Below are positions 52,878 through 64,000 of a stretch of 64,000 bases of DNA, one piece after another. Source of the DNA: Sphaerulina vaccinii (Eukaryota; Ascomycota; Dothideomycetes; Mycosphaerellales; Mycosphaerellaceae); contig JAKUDP010000016.1 of the NCBI GenBank assembly GCA_022570795.1, positions 1,116,001 to 1,180,000 of the forward strand, in the 5' to 3' direction. How positions within the stretch are numbered: the stretch's first letter is position 1; each line of letters begins with the position of its first letter. Both the position numbers and the translations under genes were made by a program. The notes beneath the pieces were generated by a model. The model was not told where the DNA came from, did no database searches, and saw nothing but the letters and a program-made list of their open reading frames with translations.

Positions 52878-53240
52878 TCATTGAGTTACAACAGTCTCGA
52901 ACAGAGAGTGCGGTAACGTGATTCACGATGTACGATGAGGCCAGAGCATTGCATGACGAAGAGCGGAGACGACAATCTTTGAAGCTGCCGAAGTTGGTGG
53001 TCAGCAATGAGCTGCAGGATTAGCTATCAGCTGCATCTATACTCTTCTTGTTGAGCAGGAGCTTGCATTGATCAACAGGTCGGCGCGAGCATGGTATGTA
53101 TTGAGAAGGAAAGAGGAACTGATCGATGATCATTGTCAGCGGAACTAGGCAGTTCTAGTATCGGAAAAGAGTCGTTGAGGTGCAGCTCTCCGCAGTGTTG
53201 AGATCACCGAGTATCTCGAGGTAGATACAATGTGCGATGG
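52878..53240. other. Convergent spacer
   Basis: About 360 bp between convergent genes, nothing recognised. Confidence 0.5.
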
Positions 53241-54879
53241 CTATCTTCCATTCCACGGAGCTTGAGCATTGAGACCTTGTCCCTTCTCCTCCATACTCGC
53301 ATCTGTCGAAGCAGTCCCTCCTCTACTCCCCATAGGTCGATCAATTAGCTCAACCTCATGCATATCTCCGCGCCCAGCTCGATACACGAACTTATCCCTC
53401 GTAGCCTCATGTGGGATACTACGCTGGATAGCCACCTTCTTCTCGGCCACACCGACATGTATGCCCGGCGAAGAGTTCAGATCCTTTGCGTCTTCTGGGA
53501 CTTCCAACACATTGAACCTCAATCCTGATCGTCTTCTATCACGTTCATCTAGAATCTCTTCCGCAGAGCTCGAAGTTGTGATCGATAGTCCATCACTAGC
53601 TCGACGTCCAATCTCGAGAAGAGGGCTCAATGCAGGTATGCAACACACAAGCACACTGAGATTGAGTTCCAGAATCGTCCAGATCGTGACATCGAAAAGC
53701 GTCCAGGTCAGATCCATCGGCCGACTGCTACTCGTCGTGGTCGAAGGTATCATCTTGCCCAAACCACAGACAATGACTCCCACTCCAACCAGATATGCTC
53801 CATAGACTCCCACTCTCTGGCCCACAGCCATGCCATTCCATATCGCAAGCAGTGGCGGAATCGGCAAGAAGAACAACACAACATCGTACACGACGTTCAG
53901 AGCAGAAGTGGCGCGGAAGAGTGTATTGATGTCCAAACACTTTCCATATTGCCCGAAGATGAAGGTCCACGTCGATGCGATTGGTACGCATTGGAAGACT
54001 GTGGCGAGCTCCATGGCGAGGAACGTTGTAAGGAGGAGGACAATGAACATCCAGCAGAGGGAAACGTAGGCTTGGCTGAGACTTTCTCGAGGGAGGATGC
54101 GGAGATATATGAAGATCAAGCTGATCTTGGTGGCGAGGAGGATGTAGTGTTCGAGGAGCGTGAAAGCGTAGTAGACCTGACAAGTCAGCAGATGCGATCG
54201 GCAATGGTATCAGAGGTCATTGTACATACCTTCAGGAATCCGCTGATCTGGTAGATAGTAAGGTTGTAGCTGTCCTGGCCGAGACCGCTTGTTGTCGCTG
54301 CGATGTGTATACATATCGCAGCACCTACGAGTGGTAGGTAGCTCGACATGATCGTCCAGTCATCTTTGTGTAGCCCAGTATGAGTGAGCAGGCGTGCCAT
54401 CAATCGGCCAAGGAAGAATAGTGTCGAGATCGCGAACATGATCCATGATAGCTGCATCAGTGTGTTCGACTTGTTACGCTGTGGGAGCTCGCACGCTCTC
54501 GCTTGGAACTTCTGTGATTCTGTGTCGATCATGAGAAAGTGGTCTTGATGCAGGTGAGAGCGATCGGACCGCACCAAGCTGCTCGGCATATGTGCAATTA
54601 CTGGCAACGCATGCATCTATCAGGTCCGTGAGACCATCATCAATGCAGAAGCACAGCTTTGAGGTGGACTCGCAGCCAAATACGGGCAGCACAACGTCGT
54701 GGCAGGTTTGCTTTCATTGATATCAGTTTCCAGTAGTCTGGGCTCCAAGGCTGTACAAGACATACCACACACGCCGGAAGGCCTCCATCTTGTCGAGGCG
54801 TAAGCTCAGTCGCATGTGCTGCGCCATTGAAATTCAAGCACGTGAGTGCAAAGAGAGCGATCAAGGATGAAGACAGCAT
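53241..54879 (-). CDS. CFEM-domain seven-helix receptor, PTH11-like
   Basis: Four exons: 54879-54766, 54710-54575, 54519-54230 and 54176-53241; introns 55, 55 and 53 nt; 491 residues. A signal peptide (~22 residues) precedes an extracellular CFEM domain with eight cysteines in the expected spacing: ACV, TC, GC, LCFC, AC, NC and RAC. Then come seven hydrophobic helices of the fungal rhodopsin-like (PTH11) type and a ~130-residue cytosolic tail with Ser/Glu-rich stretches. In Magnaporthe PTH11 senses surface cues during infection, and related receptors are expanded in plant-associated ascomycetes. Ligand unknown. All splice sites are GT-AG and phases agree. Confidence 0.9.
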
Positions 54880-55657
54880 GCTCCAGAAGTCGCAGTATAA
54901 TCTGCGAGAGGTTGGTTCCCGTTCTAGGATCTTAAGTGAGAAGTGCCATTGATGTAGAGAGTGCCTGTCGCAAGCGTCATCGAGCCGAGCGTATGTTCAT
55001 GCGCAACCGAAGCTATATCGCTACTGAAACGGTCTTAGCAGATGGAGCTTTCTATAACAGAATCCTCCCAGCCGCTCGTCCAATGAGCGATTTTGTATCG
55101 TTGACACCAGATCCCTATTCGGCATGAAGTATTACTCGCGCATTGCCGACCATATCGTGCTGAGTCTATCAGTGCTGGTAGCGGTGGACTCTAACGTGCT
55201 GTGTCTCTTTGGTGAGTATCGTCTATAAGCACAGTCAGTATAGGTGGTAGATGACTCGTGCAAAGCATAAGTATGCAATAGGAAGCACTAGCGCCGATCT
55301 TGACTGCACAAAGCTGGGTCTGAAATTAGCAGGTTCGATCATTCAGCCTGTACAAACACTAGCCACATCTTCTGCTCTGTCCAGTCATGAATACAGAGCA
55401 TGCTAAGCATTATCCAGTCGTGTGTATGGCGCAATGACTGCGCAAGACTGCAGACATGGTCAGCCTGCCCTACAGTGTATTCCTTGAGCTAACGAAGATT
55501 TGAGGTTCACTTCAGAGTTGAGAAGATTGTTAAGCTGGCATGAAAGCATACTCAACCAGGGATCGGCTGAGAGTCATATGGCCCCAGCGCTTGTCATCAT
55601 TGTGTGCAGTCGGGGAATGTATGTCTTCACTTACTCAATCTGCCTTTTCACTGATCG
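54880..55657. other. Gene-free stretch
   Basis: About 780 bp covering the receptor promoter and the region beyond the GNAT 3' end. Only very short open frames; nothing recognised. Confidence 0.5.
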
Positions 55658-56326
55658 CTACAAGCTTTTCCAGCCCATGGCAAAGTGAATGTCAGCCAAG
55701 AGCCCAGGTAGCCCTGGATGCTTGATAAAGCCCTTCTTCAATACTCCTCCAGCTCCAGGAACTGTTTGGAAGCCGAGATGCGGCCAGTAGAGGCCAGTCT
55801 CTTCTTTCACATAGACACTGCACAAGCGTTTCGCGCCGCGGGGCTTGATGGAGTCTTCAACAGCTCGGATGAGTTCTGTACTGAGCCCACTCCCGCGATA
55901 TTGCGGATGCACGCATACGCAACACAGTTCCCATGCTTCGCATTCGGGTCTGTTGCGTTCGAATAGTGCCTCGCAGTCTGACACAGCCGGATGCTCTGCT
56001 CTACCATCTCCAGCAGACTTGATCTTGTTGACCTCGTCGATCCATTTATTGCCACGAAAGGGTGTAACACCGGCACATGCGATGGGACTACCCAGCGCAA
56101 AAGCAACTGCTATAAACCCATTCGGTCCTAGTTCCTTGGCCAGATTCTGTGCCGCAAGTGTTGAGTCCTGTGGCAGGCGACTCCAGCTTGGAGGCTAAGC
56201 AGCGAAGTCCTTGTTCTTGAACGAGGTGTTGATAGTAGTGTGCAGTGCTTCCCACCACTCTTGCGAAGATAGATCATGGGCTGGCACAATGACAATGCTC
56301 AAATCTGGTGCGCTTCTCAATGCCAT
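55658..56326 (-). pseudogene. GNAT acetyltransferase interrupted by an in-frame TAG
   Basis: One continuous frame of 222 codons from ATG 56326 to TGA 55658 encodes a GNAT-family N-acetyltransferase, except for TAG at 56197-56195 (codon 44). Before it: ALRSAPDLSIVIVPAHDLSS. After it: PPSWSRLPQDSTLAAQNLAK, then GFIAVAFALGSPIACAGVTP, the acetyl-CoA loop (VHPQYRGSGLSTELI, with Q/R-x-x-G-x-G/A) and YWPHLGFQTV. The two halves are in phase and no frameshift exists. There is no in-frame ATG immediately after the stop, and no plausible intron removes it (only a 28-nt GT...AG fits). Either a recent nonsense mutation, a sequencing error or readthrough. Substrate unknown. Confidence 0.75.
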
Positions 56327-57353
56327 TCCGATACCAGTTTTCTAAATTTGGTAGGTTCCTGGCAACTGTCGGTACAGTCGTGTGGGCGGCCACGTTTGGA
56401 GCTTGAGAGTTCGCAGGTGATGTGCCGTGCTGTTCTGGACTTCTCAGAATGCATACACTTTGTTCATGAGGACTTCATCTTGAGCTCAACATCCTGGTGG
56501 CCGCCATCCGCATCTCGACACCGCTCGTGCTGCCTTTCGCTGACTTGTTGCCTGATAGTGGTATGGTCTTTGGCCGAGTTTGTGCCTGACGAGCACTTCA
56601 CGCCAGAGTGATCAAGCTTCGCCTAAAACTGTCAGAACCATAGCAGAAAAAAGCGCCACCTTTTGGCCACTCTCGCGGACGCGTCGGCTGCGCAGTCGTA
56701 CGCGAACCTTCTCACAGAAATAGCACACTTCCTGCGAGCTACTCACGTTCCATGGCAGATTGTGATGCGATCTTTGCTGAAGCTGGGATGTTGGCGCGAC
56801 GCTCAGCAGCTCTTCGAGCGCCCTCTGCTGACGGAGGAAATGCGTGTGCGACAAGACGCTGGTTTCAGAAATGTCGTTGCTGGAGCAAATGTGGAAGCAG
56901 ATCATCGACGCAGGGACACCCCAGCCTCGCCGCCAATTGAACCGTGCTCATCCTTGCGGTCGCTAAGGTTGTCGGCGTACGAATCTGTCGTGACGCAACC
57001 AGCAGACTGATTATTACATCGGCTAGCTGCTTGTTGACATGACCTTCCGGCCACTCCGCTGCGTTGTTCGTGAGATGATGAAGTGAGCAAGCAGGCACGC
57101 AACAAAGACCTGCAGGCAGCCTTTTCATGGACGGGTGCTGATATTCTGGTTCGTGTGAGAGTGTGAAAGACGATGCAACGCATTTTCGGTAGCGTTGAGA
57201 CTGGTCAGTTGACCGACAGGTGCTGCATATAGTGTCAGCAGCAAGAGCGGAGAGCTAGAACACCTGCGTTTCTGCGTCAGACTTCTGACACGAACGGCGG
57301 GAGGCGCGAGCGCAGTGTTCAAGTGTTGAAGGTCGCAAGAAGTGCTCGTCGCC
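56327..57353. promoter_or_regulatory. Divergent spacer GNAT / Ysc84 gene
   Basis: About 1 kb. A plus-strand open frame 56663-57010 (115 codons) has Ala/Leu-rich composition but no family match. Otherwise promoters only. Confidence 0.45.
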
Positions 57354-59330
57354 ATGTGGCAGCGCGTCAAGACTGGGAGCAAGGCGGGCTTCGATAAAGC
57401 ATATGCTGCTCTCGACAAGCTGGGACCGCCAATCAACAAATTATCCAACAAGCTGGGATCGGAGGCATTTTGGCCGACGACATTGGACAAAGAGAGCGAC
57501 AAAGCTGCGCGGATATTGAAGAGCTTCTGCAGTAAGGCTGGCGATTACCATGAAGGTGTACTGTGCTAACAAGACGCAGAAGATGGGTTCTACGCTGAGG
57601 AAGAAGTGCAACCGGATGATGGGCCCAAGCAGAAGCAGAGGGTTGTACAGAAGATTCCGGAGAAAGTGATTCGCGAAGCAAAAGGGCTCGCCATCTTCAC
57701 TACAATGAGAACGGGCTTATGGATAAGTGGAGCAGGAGGATCTGGGATATTGATCGCAAAGAAAGATGATGGGACATGGAGTCCTCCTTCTGGGATTATG
57801 CTCCACACCGCTGGACTCGGATTTCTGGTTGGCGTGGACATCTACGACTGTGTGGTGGTGATCAATACGCAGAGGGCACTGGATGCTTTCACCAAAGTGC
57901 GGTGCACATTGGGAGGTGAGGTGTCTGCTGTGGCTGGACCCGTAGGTGCTGGCGGAATGCTGGAGACTTCAGTTCACAAGAACCAAGCTCCAGTGTACAC
58001 CTACCTCAAGAGTCGCGGCTTTTATGCAGGAGTCCAGATAGATGGTACCATTGTGCTCGAGCGTATGGACGAGAACGAACGATTCTATGGACAGAAGCTA
58101 CCGGTGGCCGATATTCTGGCGGGCAAGGTCCGCCATCCACCCTACGAGATCCGGCGGCTCCTCGAGACTATCAAGTCAGCATCAGGCGAGACAGATGTGG
58201 ATGAGTCACTCATACCTACAGAAGCCCCACCCGCCGACTACGAGATCGATGATGGACAGGCATTTGGAGTGCCGAAGATAGACGATCCAGACCCGTACGG
58301 TGTTCTTGCGCTCGAGAAGGAGGGCATGAGTCTCAAGGAAGCTGGAACACAGAAGAGAGCGTCCTGGGAACAGTTCTCGTTCAACCCCAGCCCTACCTCG
58401 CCCATCTACAACGTTTACCGGCAAAGTCAGGATGTGAGTGCACGATCTGCCAGTCGGCGGAACAGTTGGCGCTCTAGTGCTTTCAGCGCAGAACCGAAAA
58501 CGCCTAGCTCGCTGAGAAACAGTCTCGACCAAAGACGAGCCTCAGTAAGGTCTTTGGTTGTCATGACTGACACATCCACGCAGACAGACCTACTCCCAGA
58601 TGGACCTGTCTCGCCCGGTAGGAGAAGCATTGGTGGACACAGCCAGCACAGTAGTAAGGGCAGTTTCAGCAACGTCCAGTCCTCTTTCATGCAAGATGTG
58701 CCCGAGCACGAAGTCCTGAACACGCCCCAGGAGCAAAATGATCCAGTGAGCATCACCACAGCCAATGGATACTCGACACCACCGCACACGCCACCAGCAA
58801 CCTCTAATGTGCATCAGGACTCCGCTGAACTGGATGAGGACCACTTTGACGATGTTCAGATTATTGAGCAACCTGTGCTTCACTCAATACAGACTGTTCA
58901 ACCGAAGACATCGCAAGTGCTGTCCAAAGCACGTCTGGTCACTGTGCCAAAGCGAGTTGCTCCAAAACTTCCACCACGAAATCCTGGTCGCAATGGCCCA
59001 ATTGTGGTGAACGCTTCACCTATTTCTCGCACTCCTTCGCCAACGAAGTCAGCCACGTCTGCCAATTCACATATTGAGGCAACAGAAGAAGACACCAAGT
59101 CGGCTGAAGATGCGGCTGCCAAAGTTATAGAGATAGACCAGCTCGACTCCAAGGGAGAGTCGAGCGCCGCAGGAGCGGAATCTCACAAGCTTGAAGACGT
59201 CAACCTTGACGATGACAAAGCTGAGGCAGGCCATCTTGCCCTCTCAGCAACATTGGAGGATAGTAAGGACTCAGCGGCGACAGAGTCGGCAGTCCAGGAA
59301 AGGGAAAAGATGCCCGGCGGATTCGAGTAG
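57354..59330 (+). CDS. Ysc84/SH3YL1-type lipid- and actin-binding protein without SH3
   Basis: Exons 57354-57531 and 57580-59330 with a 48-nt intron (GTAAGG, GCTAACA branch point, GCAG), 642 residues. Residues ~30-280 form the Ysc84 (SYLF) domain: ESDKAARILKSF, then KVIREAKGLAIFTTMRTGLW, GSGILIAKKDDG, WSPPSGIMLHTAGLGF and GGEVSAVAGPVGAGG. In yeast Lsb3/Ysc84 this domain binds lipids and actin at endocytic sites and is followed by an SH3. Here the SH3 is absent, and a ~350-residue Ser/Thr/Pro-rich, acidic tail follows, a form common in filamentous fungi. Role in endocytosis or membrane remodelling is inferred. Confidence 0.88.
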
Positions 59331-59428
59331 GCTGCGGAAGGCATGGACCACGAGATATGAATTACGAAAGTTAGCCGTTGCTTTGGAGATAACCCCTTTG
59401 TCTATACCTTCTCAGACGGCGAGCATTG

Positions 59429-59577
59429 ACTGAGCCCTTATACCGCCTGAGAATCCTTTATTGTATATATTAGACAAAATGAGCCCAATTGGCCTCGAGC
59501 ATACTGAGCCCTTATACTACTTCAGAATCCTTTACTGCATATATTAGACCAAGTGAGGTCAATCGGCCGTGCACAAC
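59429..59577. repeat. Two adjacent 74-bp direct repeats
   Basis: Copies at 59429-59502 and 59503-59577. Both start actgagcccttata and share gaatccttta and atatattagac. They differ mainly by transitions (for example ccgcc versus ctact), the class of change caused by repeat-induced point mutation, though the sample is small. They lie just past the Ysc84 gene end. Confidence 0.8.
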
Positions 59578-61698
59578 TGCCATTCTTGTTAGGAGGCTTG
59601 TCCTTACCTACACCATCCACTATAACTCTTGGATGGAGGGGCAAACGACTGTGGTGACACAAAGGTCCAGAAACTGCAATCGCAAAGCACTAGTATGGCA
59701 GTGTTCATGCTGTGGACTACAGGGGCAAGGGTTTCCCGACCGCCTCGATAGGCGAGGCTCAAAAAATCGAGATTTCTGAGATTCTCATTGTTCAGAAACC
59801 AATGACAACACCCTCCATACCTTGACAATATCGGACCCGCCTTCACGTGGATGCAGAGATTCACAAGCATCACATATCGACATGGTCTAGGTTGTTCATC
59901 CTTTCAATGCGAGTCTGGTCCGGCAAGCGACTGCCGACCTCACTTCCACTTCCTTCATCCGTGGGTCAGGTTCTTTTCAAGCCGGCAAGCTATTATGTTC
60001 TCAGCTCCAGACCAGCTTTGGCTTTTGCAAGTGCCCAAACCAGCATGGCCACGCACATCACCAGAGAGTTCAGAGAGCCAAGCTGGAGGAAAAGTAGTTC
60101 CGCCGCCTAGACAACTCCCTCACTTCACCACCACTCCACATCTCCGCATGATGTCTTCGTTCGCAGCCGAATTTCTTGGGCTTAAGCCTTGCATCTCTGG
60201 CGCTCACTGACGCGTTTAGTCTCGCAATTAGCACCAGAAGAAGACGCGAACAAATGCGAGGTGACCGTCGCCGTCACAGAAAGACCTCAGCAATTTATCC
60301 AGTTCTTCCGGCGAGCATGACCGGAGAAGCCCCCAACTGCAAATCTGCTTTCTTTGGACAGCACAGCACGTCGACACCTGTCCAATTTAACGTCTGTGCC
60401 AATGCCCTCTCGAGCAGCCTCCCGGCTCCGGAGCCACGGCAAAGGAACCGAAACTCTCCGTGATTGATGATCGACCCAACTCCAAGTGACTGAGACATGC
60501 ATGTCGGTGAGATGGACTGCATCTCTTAGCATTACGCAAATACCATGCATCTGACACATTGCCCTACTCTGCAGACCCCTCAGGAAGACATACCTTACAG
60601 AGCACAACTTTGGGTCTGCATGCGGCCATCGAGAGCTTGGTAGTCCCGTGAGCTGCATATGGATCATGCTAAATACAAAGAACCTCTCGAGAACGCCGAG
60701 GCTTGAGGCTACCTGTGCATTTGCTCACAACATACAGGCTCGCTTCTGCTCACCAAATAGCTATGGGGCAGGTCGCGGCTCCTTCGACAAGCGCGAAGTC
60801 CCACTACTGCTGCTGAACATCCGCGCGACGAGGCCAACGCACTCTTGCATAAACCTTAAGCGCCACTACTAGGAGAGGTTTGGTCAGGACATCAGGCTGA
60901 GAGACTTTTACCTCATACGATCAGTCGTTGTCCACATGAAGACGAGCTTAGAGACGGCCACAAGGTTATCCACCCGATCAACAGCGGATAGCCAGCCCGA
61001 AGGTATGGCCAGCTGTCGACAGCATGCGTTACTCTCTGGGCGACGCCATAGCCTTTTGGAAGCTACACTCTTGTGGTGGAAACAGAGTTTCGCCGCGCAA
61101 TGGCGGGCTTCCTGTTCGTCATCAACCTGCAGCACATCCTATACGAACGTCACCAATCTCATCACTAGGCGACCCGATTGTTGGGATAGCCATTCGAAGT
61201 CCAGCGATAGACGCCTGGCCCGCGTACCAGCATGACCTTGTCAATCCAACCACATGCATGTAACAGCAAGCAGGAACACCTTATGCAGTCCACCAACCTC
61301 TTGGATCCCGAGGGCATGGCGAGGTCGGACCCATCAGAGCGAGGATTCATACGTACTCATCCTGGAGGTACTTACCTGATGGTTACATATATTGTCAGGT
61401 TACCACCAACCTTATATGGTAAGCAGCTCGACTCAATTGAGTGCATGCACTGGCGATGATCCTGCTTCGATAGCGCTGAGTAGCACAATATATGCCGAGC
61501 TGACATGAAACATATACTAGTTGCCCATAACACGAGCACCAGAGCTCCCGCGATTGGGGCTCACAGCTCTCAGATGATGCCGGACGCATGTGTGGCGCTG
61601 CATGGCGTACGCGCACATAGCCATGCGGAATCGGCTGCAACCGAGCTGCCCGCCTTCTCTGATCTGTTCCAGTATTGCTTGTGTTTGACCGGCCCTTA

Positions 61699-61737
61699 GC
61701 CCTGCTTGCCCACGGTGTATTACCGTGCCGCTAGGGC
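61699..61737. other. Strong stem-loop in gene-free DNA
   Basis: CACGGT (61711-61716) pairs with ACCGTG (61722-61727) around a GTATT loop. An outer arm GCCCT (61699-61703) pairs with AGGGC (61733-61737), extended by a GC pair step. No flanking direct repeat was found. It could be a structured RNA element or the tip of a degenerate mobile element. Confidence 0.5.
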
Positions 61738-62326
61738 AGCTGCACGGTGATTTGTGGTATCGTCGAAGAGCACATTGACGCTAGAAACTGATCAGGAAGC
61801 TTCTATGGACCCAGCAACTAAGATCCTGGGGACCTTGCTGCTCGATCACGATCCGCATGGGTTGGCGTTTAACGCCAGCCCAGGTTGTACAACAACCATC
61901 AACTGTCAAGCCTCACACTGAGTGCTACTTTGCGCTGCACTGTTTCGGTACTTCAAACCATGACAGGAAGTCACTGAGGTTAAGTCTATCAGAGTTTCCT
62001 CCCGAGGACTCCACACCCGCCTACCGTCTTACCACAAGATGGTGCGTGCGTACGCTACGCTTGCTGGACGTATGTGGGAGGATCGTAGATACATATCGGG
62101 CCTCCCGGTCGTAGCGTCTCGTCTATCTTCCTACTCGTTGATACGACCACAAGACCATCACCCATGCACAGCCAGGTGGATCACATACAAACCTGGCCAC
62201 CAGGCACACCGGGCATGGGATTACGAAAGACCACGGGGTTGTTTTATGCTTCAAGTTTGCTGTCGGCCCTCCCTTCTCACACTTCTTTATTATGAGCTCA
62301 ATGCTTCTCAACAAAAGCTGGCAGAC

Positions 62327-63930
62327 ATGGCTCTTACAATGTTTCGATCACAGCCTGCAGTCAGTCACCTAGGGACTAAGAGACTCACCAATAGTCCACG
62401 ACCTAGACTACTTGCTACAACTTCAAGAACATCCAGACCGTTCACCACACAAGCAGGGATCATCGATCGGAGCTACGAGCAAGTCTTCTTACCACCCGAA
62501 GTCTTCGCACCAAAGCCTGCTTTCATTGCAACAGCCCCTCCTCGAAGACGCAATCATGCCTACTGGCAGCACATTGGCATATGGAAGGACGTATCGGAAG
62601 AAGAGTTCCTAAGCTACCGATGGCAGGCAAGTCCATGTCATGTACGGTGTGACTTGTAGTGCACGTGTGTTGACTTTGTGTGATACACAGACGAGCAACA
62701 CAATCGACAGAAAGGAGAAGCTCTTGAAGTTTCTTGAAGGCGTACTACCAGAGCGCATACCACATCCGGCGGACGGCAACTCAGCATGGTCCACCATCAA
62801 GACTCGAGCAGACTTTCTCGCAGATGTGGAAGGAGGCATGAAAGCGGCTCCAATGTCGGTCCGCCTGACACCGCACGTGCTAAGTGTTGCTGACTGGCGT
62901 AACCCATTGGAAGACCCTATTAGAAGGCAGTTCATCCCTCTCCAATCGACCACAAAAGAAGACCACCCGGCGCTCGAATTAGACTCTCTCCACGAAGAGG
63001 ATGACTCGCCAGTGCCTGGCCTTGTCCATCGATACCCAGACAAGGTCCTGTTCCTTGGTGAGTCGACATCTCTCCTATAAGATAAGGCATCTTGCTAACA
63101 GTGAACTCCAAGCCACCTCCGTTTGTCCAGTCTATTGCCGCTTCTGTACACGATCATATGCTGTCGGCAACAACACCGAATCCGTCATCAAAGCATCCCA
63201 AAAGCCCACGCGGAAGAGATGGGAGGCAATGTTCCAGTACATCGAAAACACACCAGCGATACAAGACGTCGTAGTATCCGGCGGAGACTCATACTACCTG
63301 CAACCAGAACAACTACAACTCGTAGGAAAGCGTCTCCTCTCAATCCCTCACATCCAACGAATCCGCTTCGCCACAAAAGGCCTCGCAGTCTGTCCAATGA
63401 GAATCCTCGACCGGAACAACGATGGCTGGACAGATACATTCGTCAACCTAAGTAATCTCGGCCGCTCAATTGGCAAACAAGTCGCAATGCATACACACTT
63501 CAACAACCCCCGAGAGATAACCTGGGCAACAGAACGCGCAGCTCGATTTCTCTTCGAACGCGGCATAATAGTCCGAAACCAAACCGTCCTACTAAAAGGC
63601 GTTAATGACGACCCGACAACAATGTCAACACTCATTCGCAAACTCGCAGATCTGAATATCCAACCTTACTACGTCTATCAATCAGACATGATCCGCGGAG
63701 TCGAAGATCTCAGAACTCCTTTGAGGACAATTCTGAATCTAGAAAGACAGATCCGAGGCACGATAGCAGGATTCATGACGCCGAGTTTCGTGGTGGATTT
63801 ACCTGGTGGGGGAGGCAAGAGGTTGGCGAATAGTTATGATAGTTATGATGAGATTAAGGGAGTGAGTTATTGGAGTGCACCTGGAGTTGCGGGAGATGAG
63901 GTTTTTACTTATCATGATCCTGTGCAATGA
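62327..63930 (+). CDS. Lysine 2,3-aminomutase-family radical SAM enzyme (KamA-like)
   Basis: Exons 62327-62626, 62691-63057 and 63113-63930, 494 residues. The first intron (64 nt) starts with GCAAGT instead of GT, a GC-AG intron, and ends ACACAG in phase 0; the second is a normal 55-nt intron. The radical-SAM cluster C-x3-C-x2-C is C227/C231/C234 in SVCPVYCRFCTRSY, followed by VVVSGGDSYY, the SAM 'GGE-like' motif. Near the end, LPGGGGKRL matches the loop with the PLP-binding lysine of KamA. It would convert L-lysine to beta-lysine. The first ~40 residues are Arg/Ser/Thr-rich without acids, suggesting mitochondrial import. The family is mainly bacterial, so old horizontal acquisition is possible, though three introns-worth of exon structure shows long residence. 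Confidence 0.9.
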
Positions 63931-64000
63931 TGAGGGATGGATGAAGGAATAATGGCTGCGAACAGACAGTCGAGAAGAAAACGACAGGACGGACAACAAT

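Larger units (their letters stand above)
59331..62326. other. 3-kb gene-free region
   Basis: The longest stretch without a credible gene. Open frames on both strands are short and overlap randomly. It contains a pair of 74-bp direct repeats (59429-59577) and a strong hairpin (61699-61737), both listed separately. No transposase or reverse-transcriptase similarity is apparent. Degenerate mobile DNA is possible but not shown. Confidence 0.6.

Noticed and set aside
59331..62326. Transposon in the 3-kb gene-free region
   Set aside because: No transposase or reverse-transcriptase motif, no long terminal or inverted repeats beyond one hairpin and a short direct repeat pair.
1..64000. Secondary-metabolite cluster or CRISPR-like array
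   Set aside because: No synthase, synthetase or tailoring cluster is present,and no regularly spaced repeats exist; the transporters and oxygenases are not clustered around a core enzyme.

Overview
The window is nuclear DNA of a filamentous ascomycete, most likely a dothideomycete of the Mycosphaerella/Zymoseptoria type. Supporting signs are short GT-AG introns (about 48-85 nt) with CTAAC/CTGAC branch points, moderate gene density, a PTH11-like receptor with a CFEM domain, small secreted cysteine proteins, and repeated 'introner-like' introns, which are known from this lineage. The assignment to class is inference; no rRNA or marker barcode is present. Splice sites were placed by eye and checked for reading frame.

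Layout. 1-12.4 kb: a forkhead-associated (FHA) domain protein running off the left edge, the largest subunit of RNA polymerase III, a drug/H+ antiporter-type transporter and a JmjC (KDM8-like) oxygenase. 12.8-20 kb: a secreted GH3 beta-glucosidase, a tRNA-Glu gene in pieces, two small secreted proteins and a maltose/alpha-glucoside-type sugar transporter. This is a carbohydrate-use and host-interaction neighbourhood. 20.7-23.5 kb: three tandem F-box-like paralogues. 23.7-32.7 kb: housekeeping genes (PhyH dioxygenase, TMEM234-like membrane protein, RTF1 of the PAF1 complex, COQ7 of ubiquinone synthesis, a COG7-like Golgi subunit) plus one unrecognised gene. 33.5-37.2 kb: a PARP fused to a UBE2Q-type ubiquitin-conjugating domain. 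37.5-49.2 kb: an accessory stretch with two related but divergent protein kinases, a frame-disrupted F-box gene, two small secreted proteins and an acidic clathrin-adaptor-accessory-like protein. 49.6-59.3 kb: a double-stranded-RNA-binding protein, another F-box-like gene, a CFEM-7TM receptor, a GNAT acetyltransferase interrupted by an in-frame stop, and a Ysc84-type lipid/actin protein. 59.3-62.3 kb is gene-free. 62.3-63.9 kb: a lysine 2,3-aminomutase-type radical SAM enzyme.

The most unusual object is at 16094-16301 (minus strand). Removing three insertions leaves a 72-nt tRNA-Glu(CTC) with fully paired acceptor, anticodon and T stems. One insertion sits at the canonical tRNA intron site (37/38). 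The other two, 57 and 58 nt, sit at 26/27 and inside the T loop, and both look like ordinary spliceosomal introns (GTAAGY donor, branch point, CAG acceptor). The T-loop insertion also cuts the internal Pol III B box. Independently, three introns of 140-145 nt in two unrelated protein genes (two in the JmjC gene, one in the F-box gene at 52 kb) are copies of each other, so intron multiplication has occurred in this genome. Whether the tRNA insertions came from the same process is an open, testable question.
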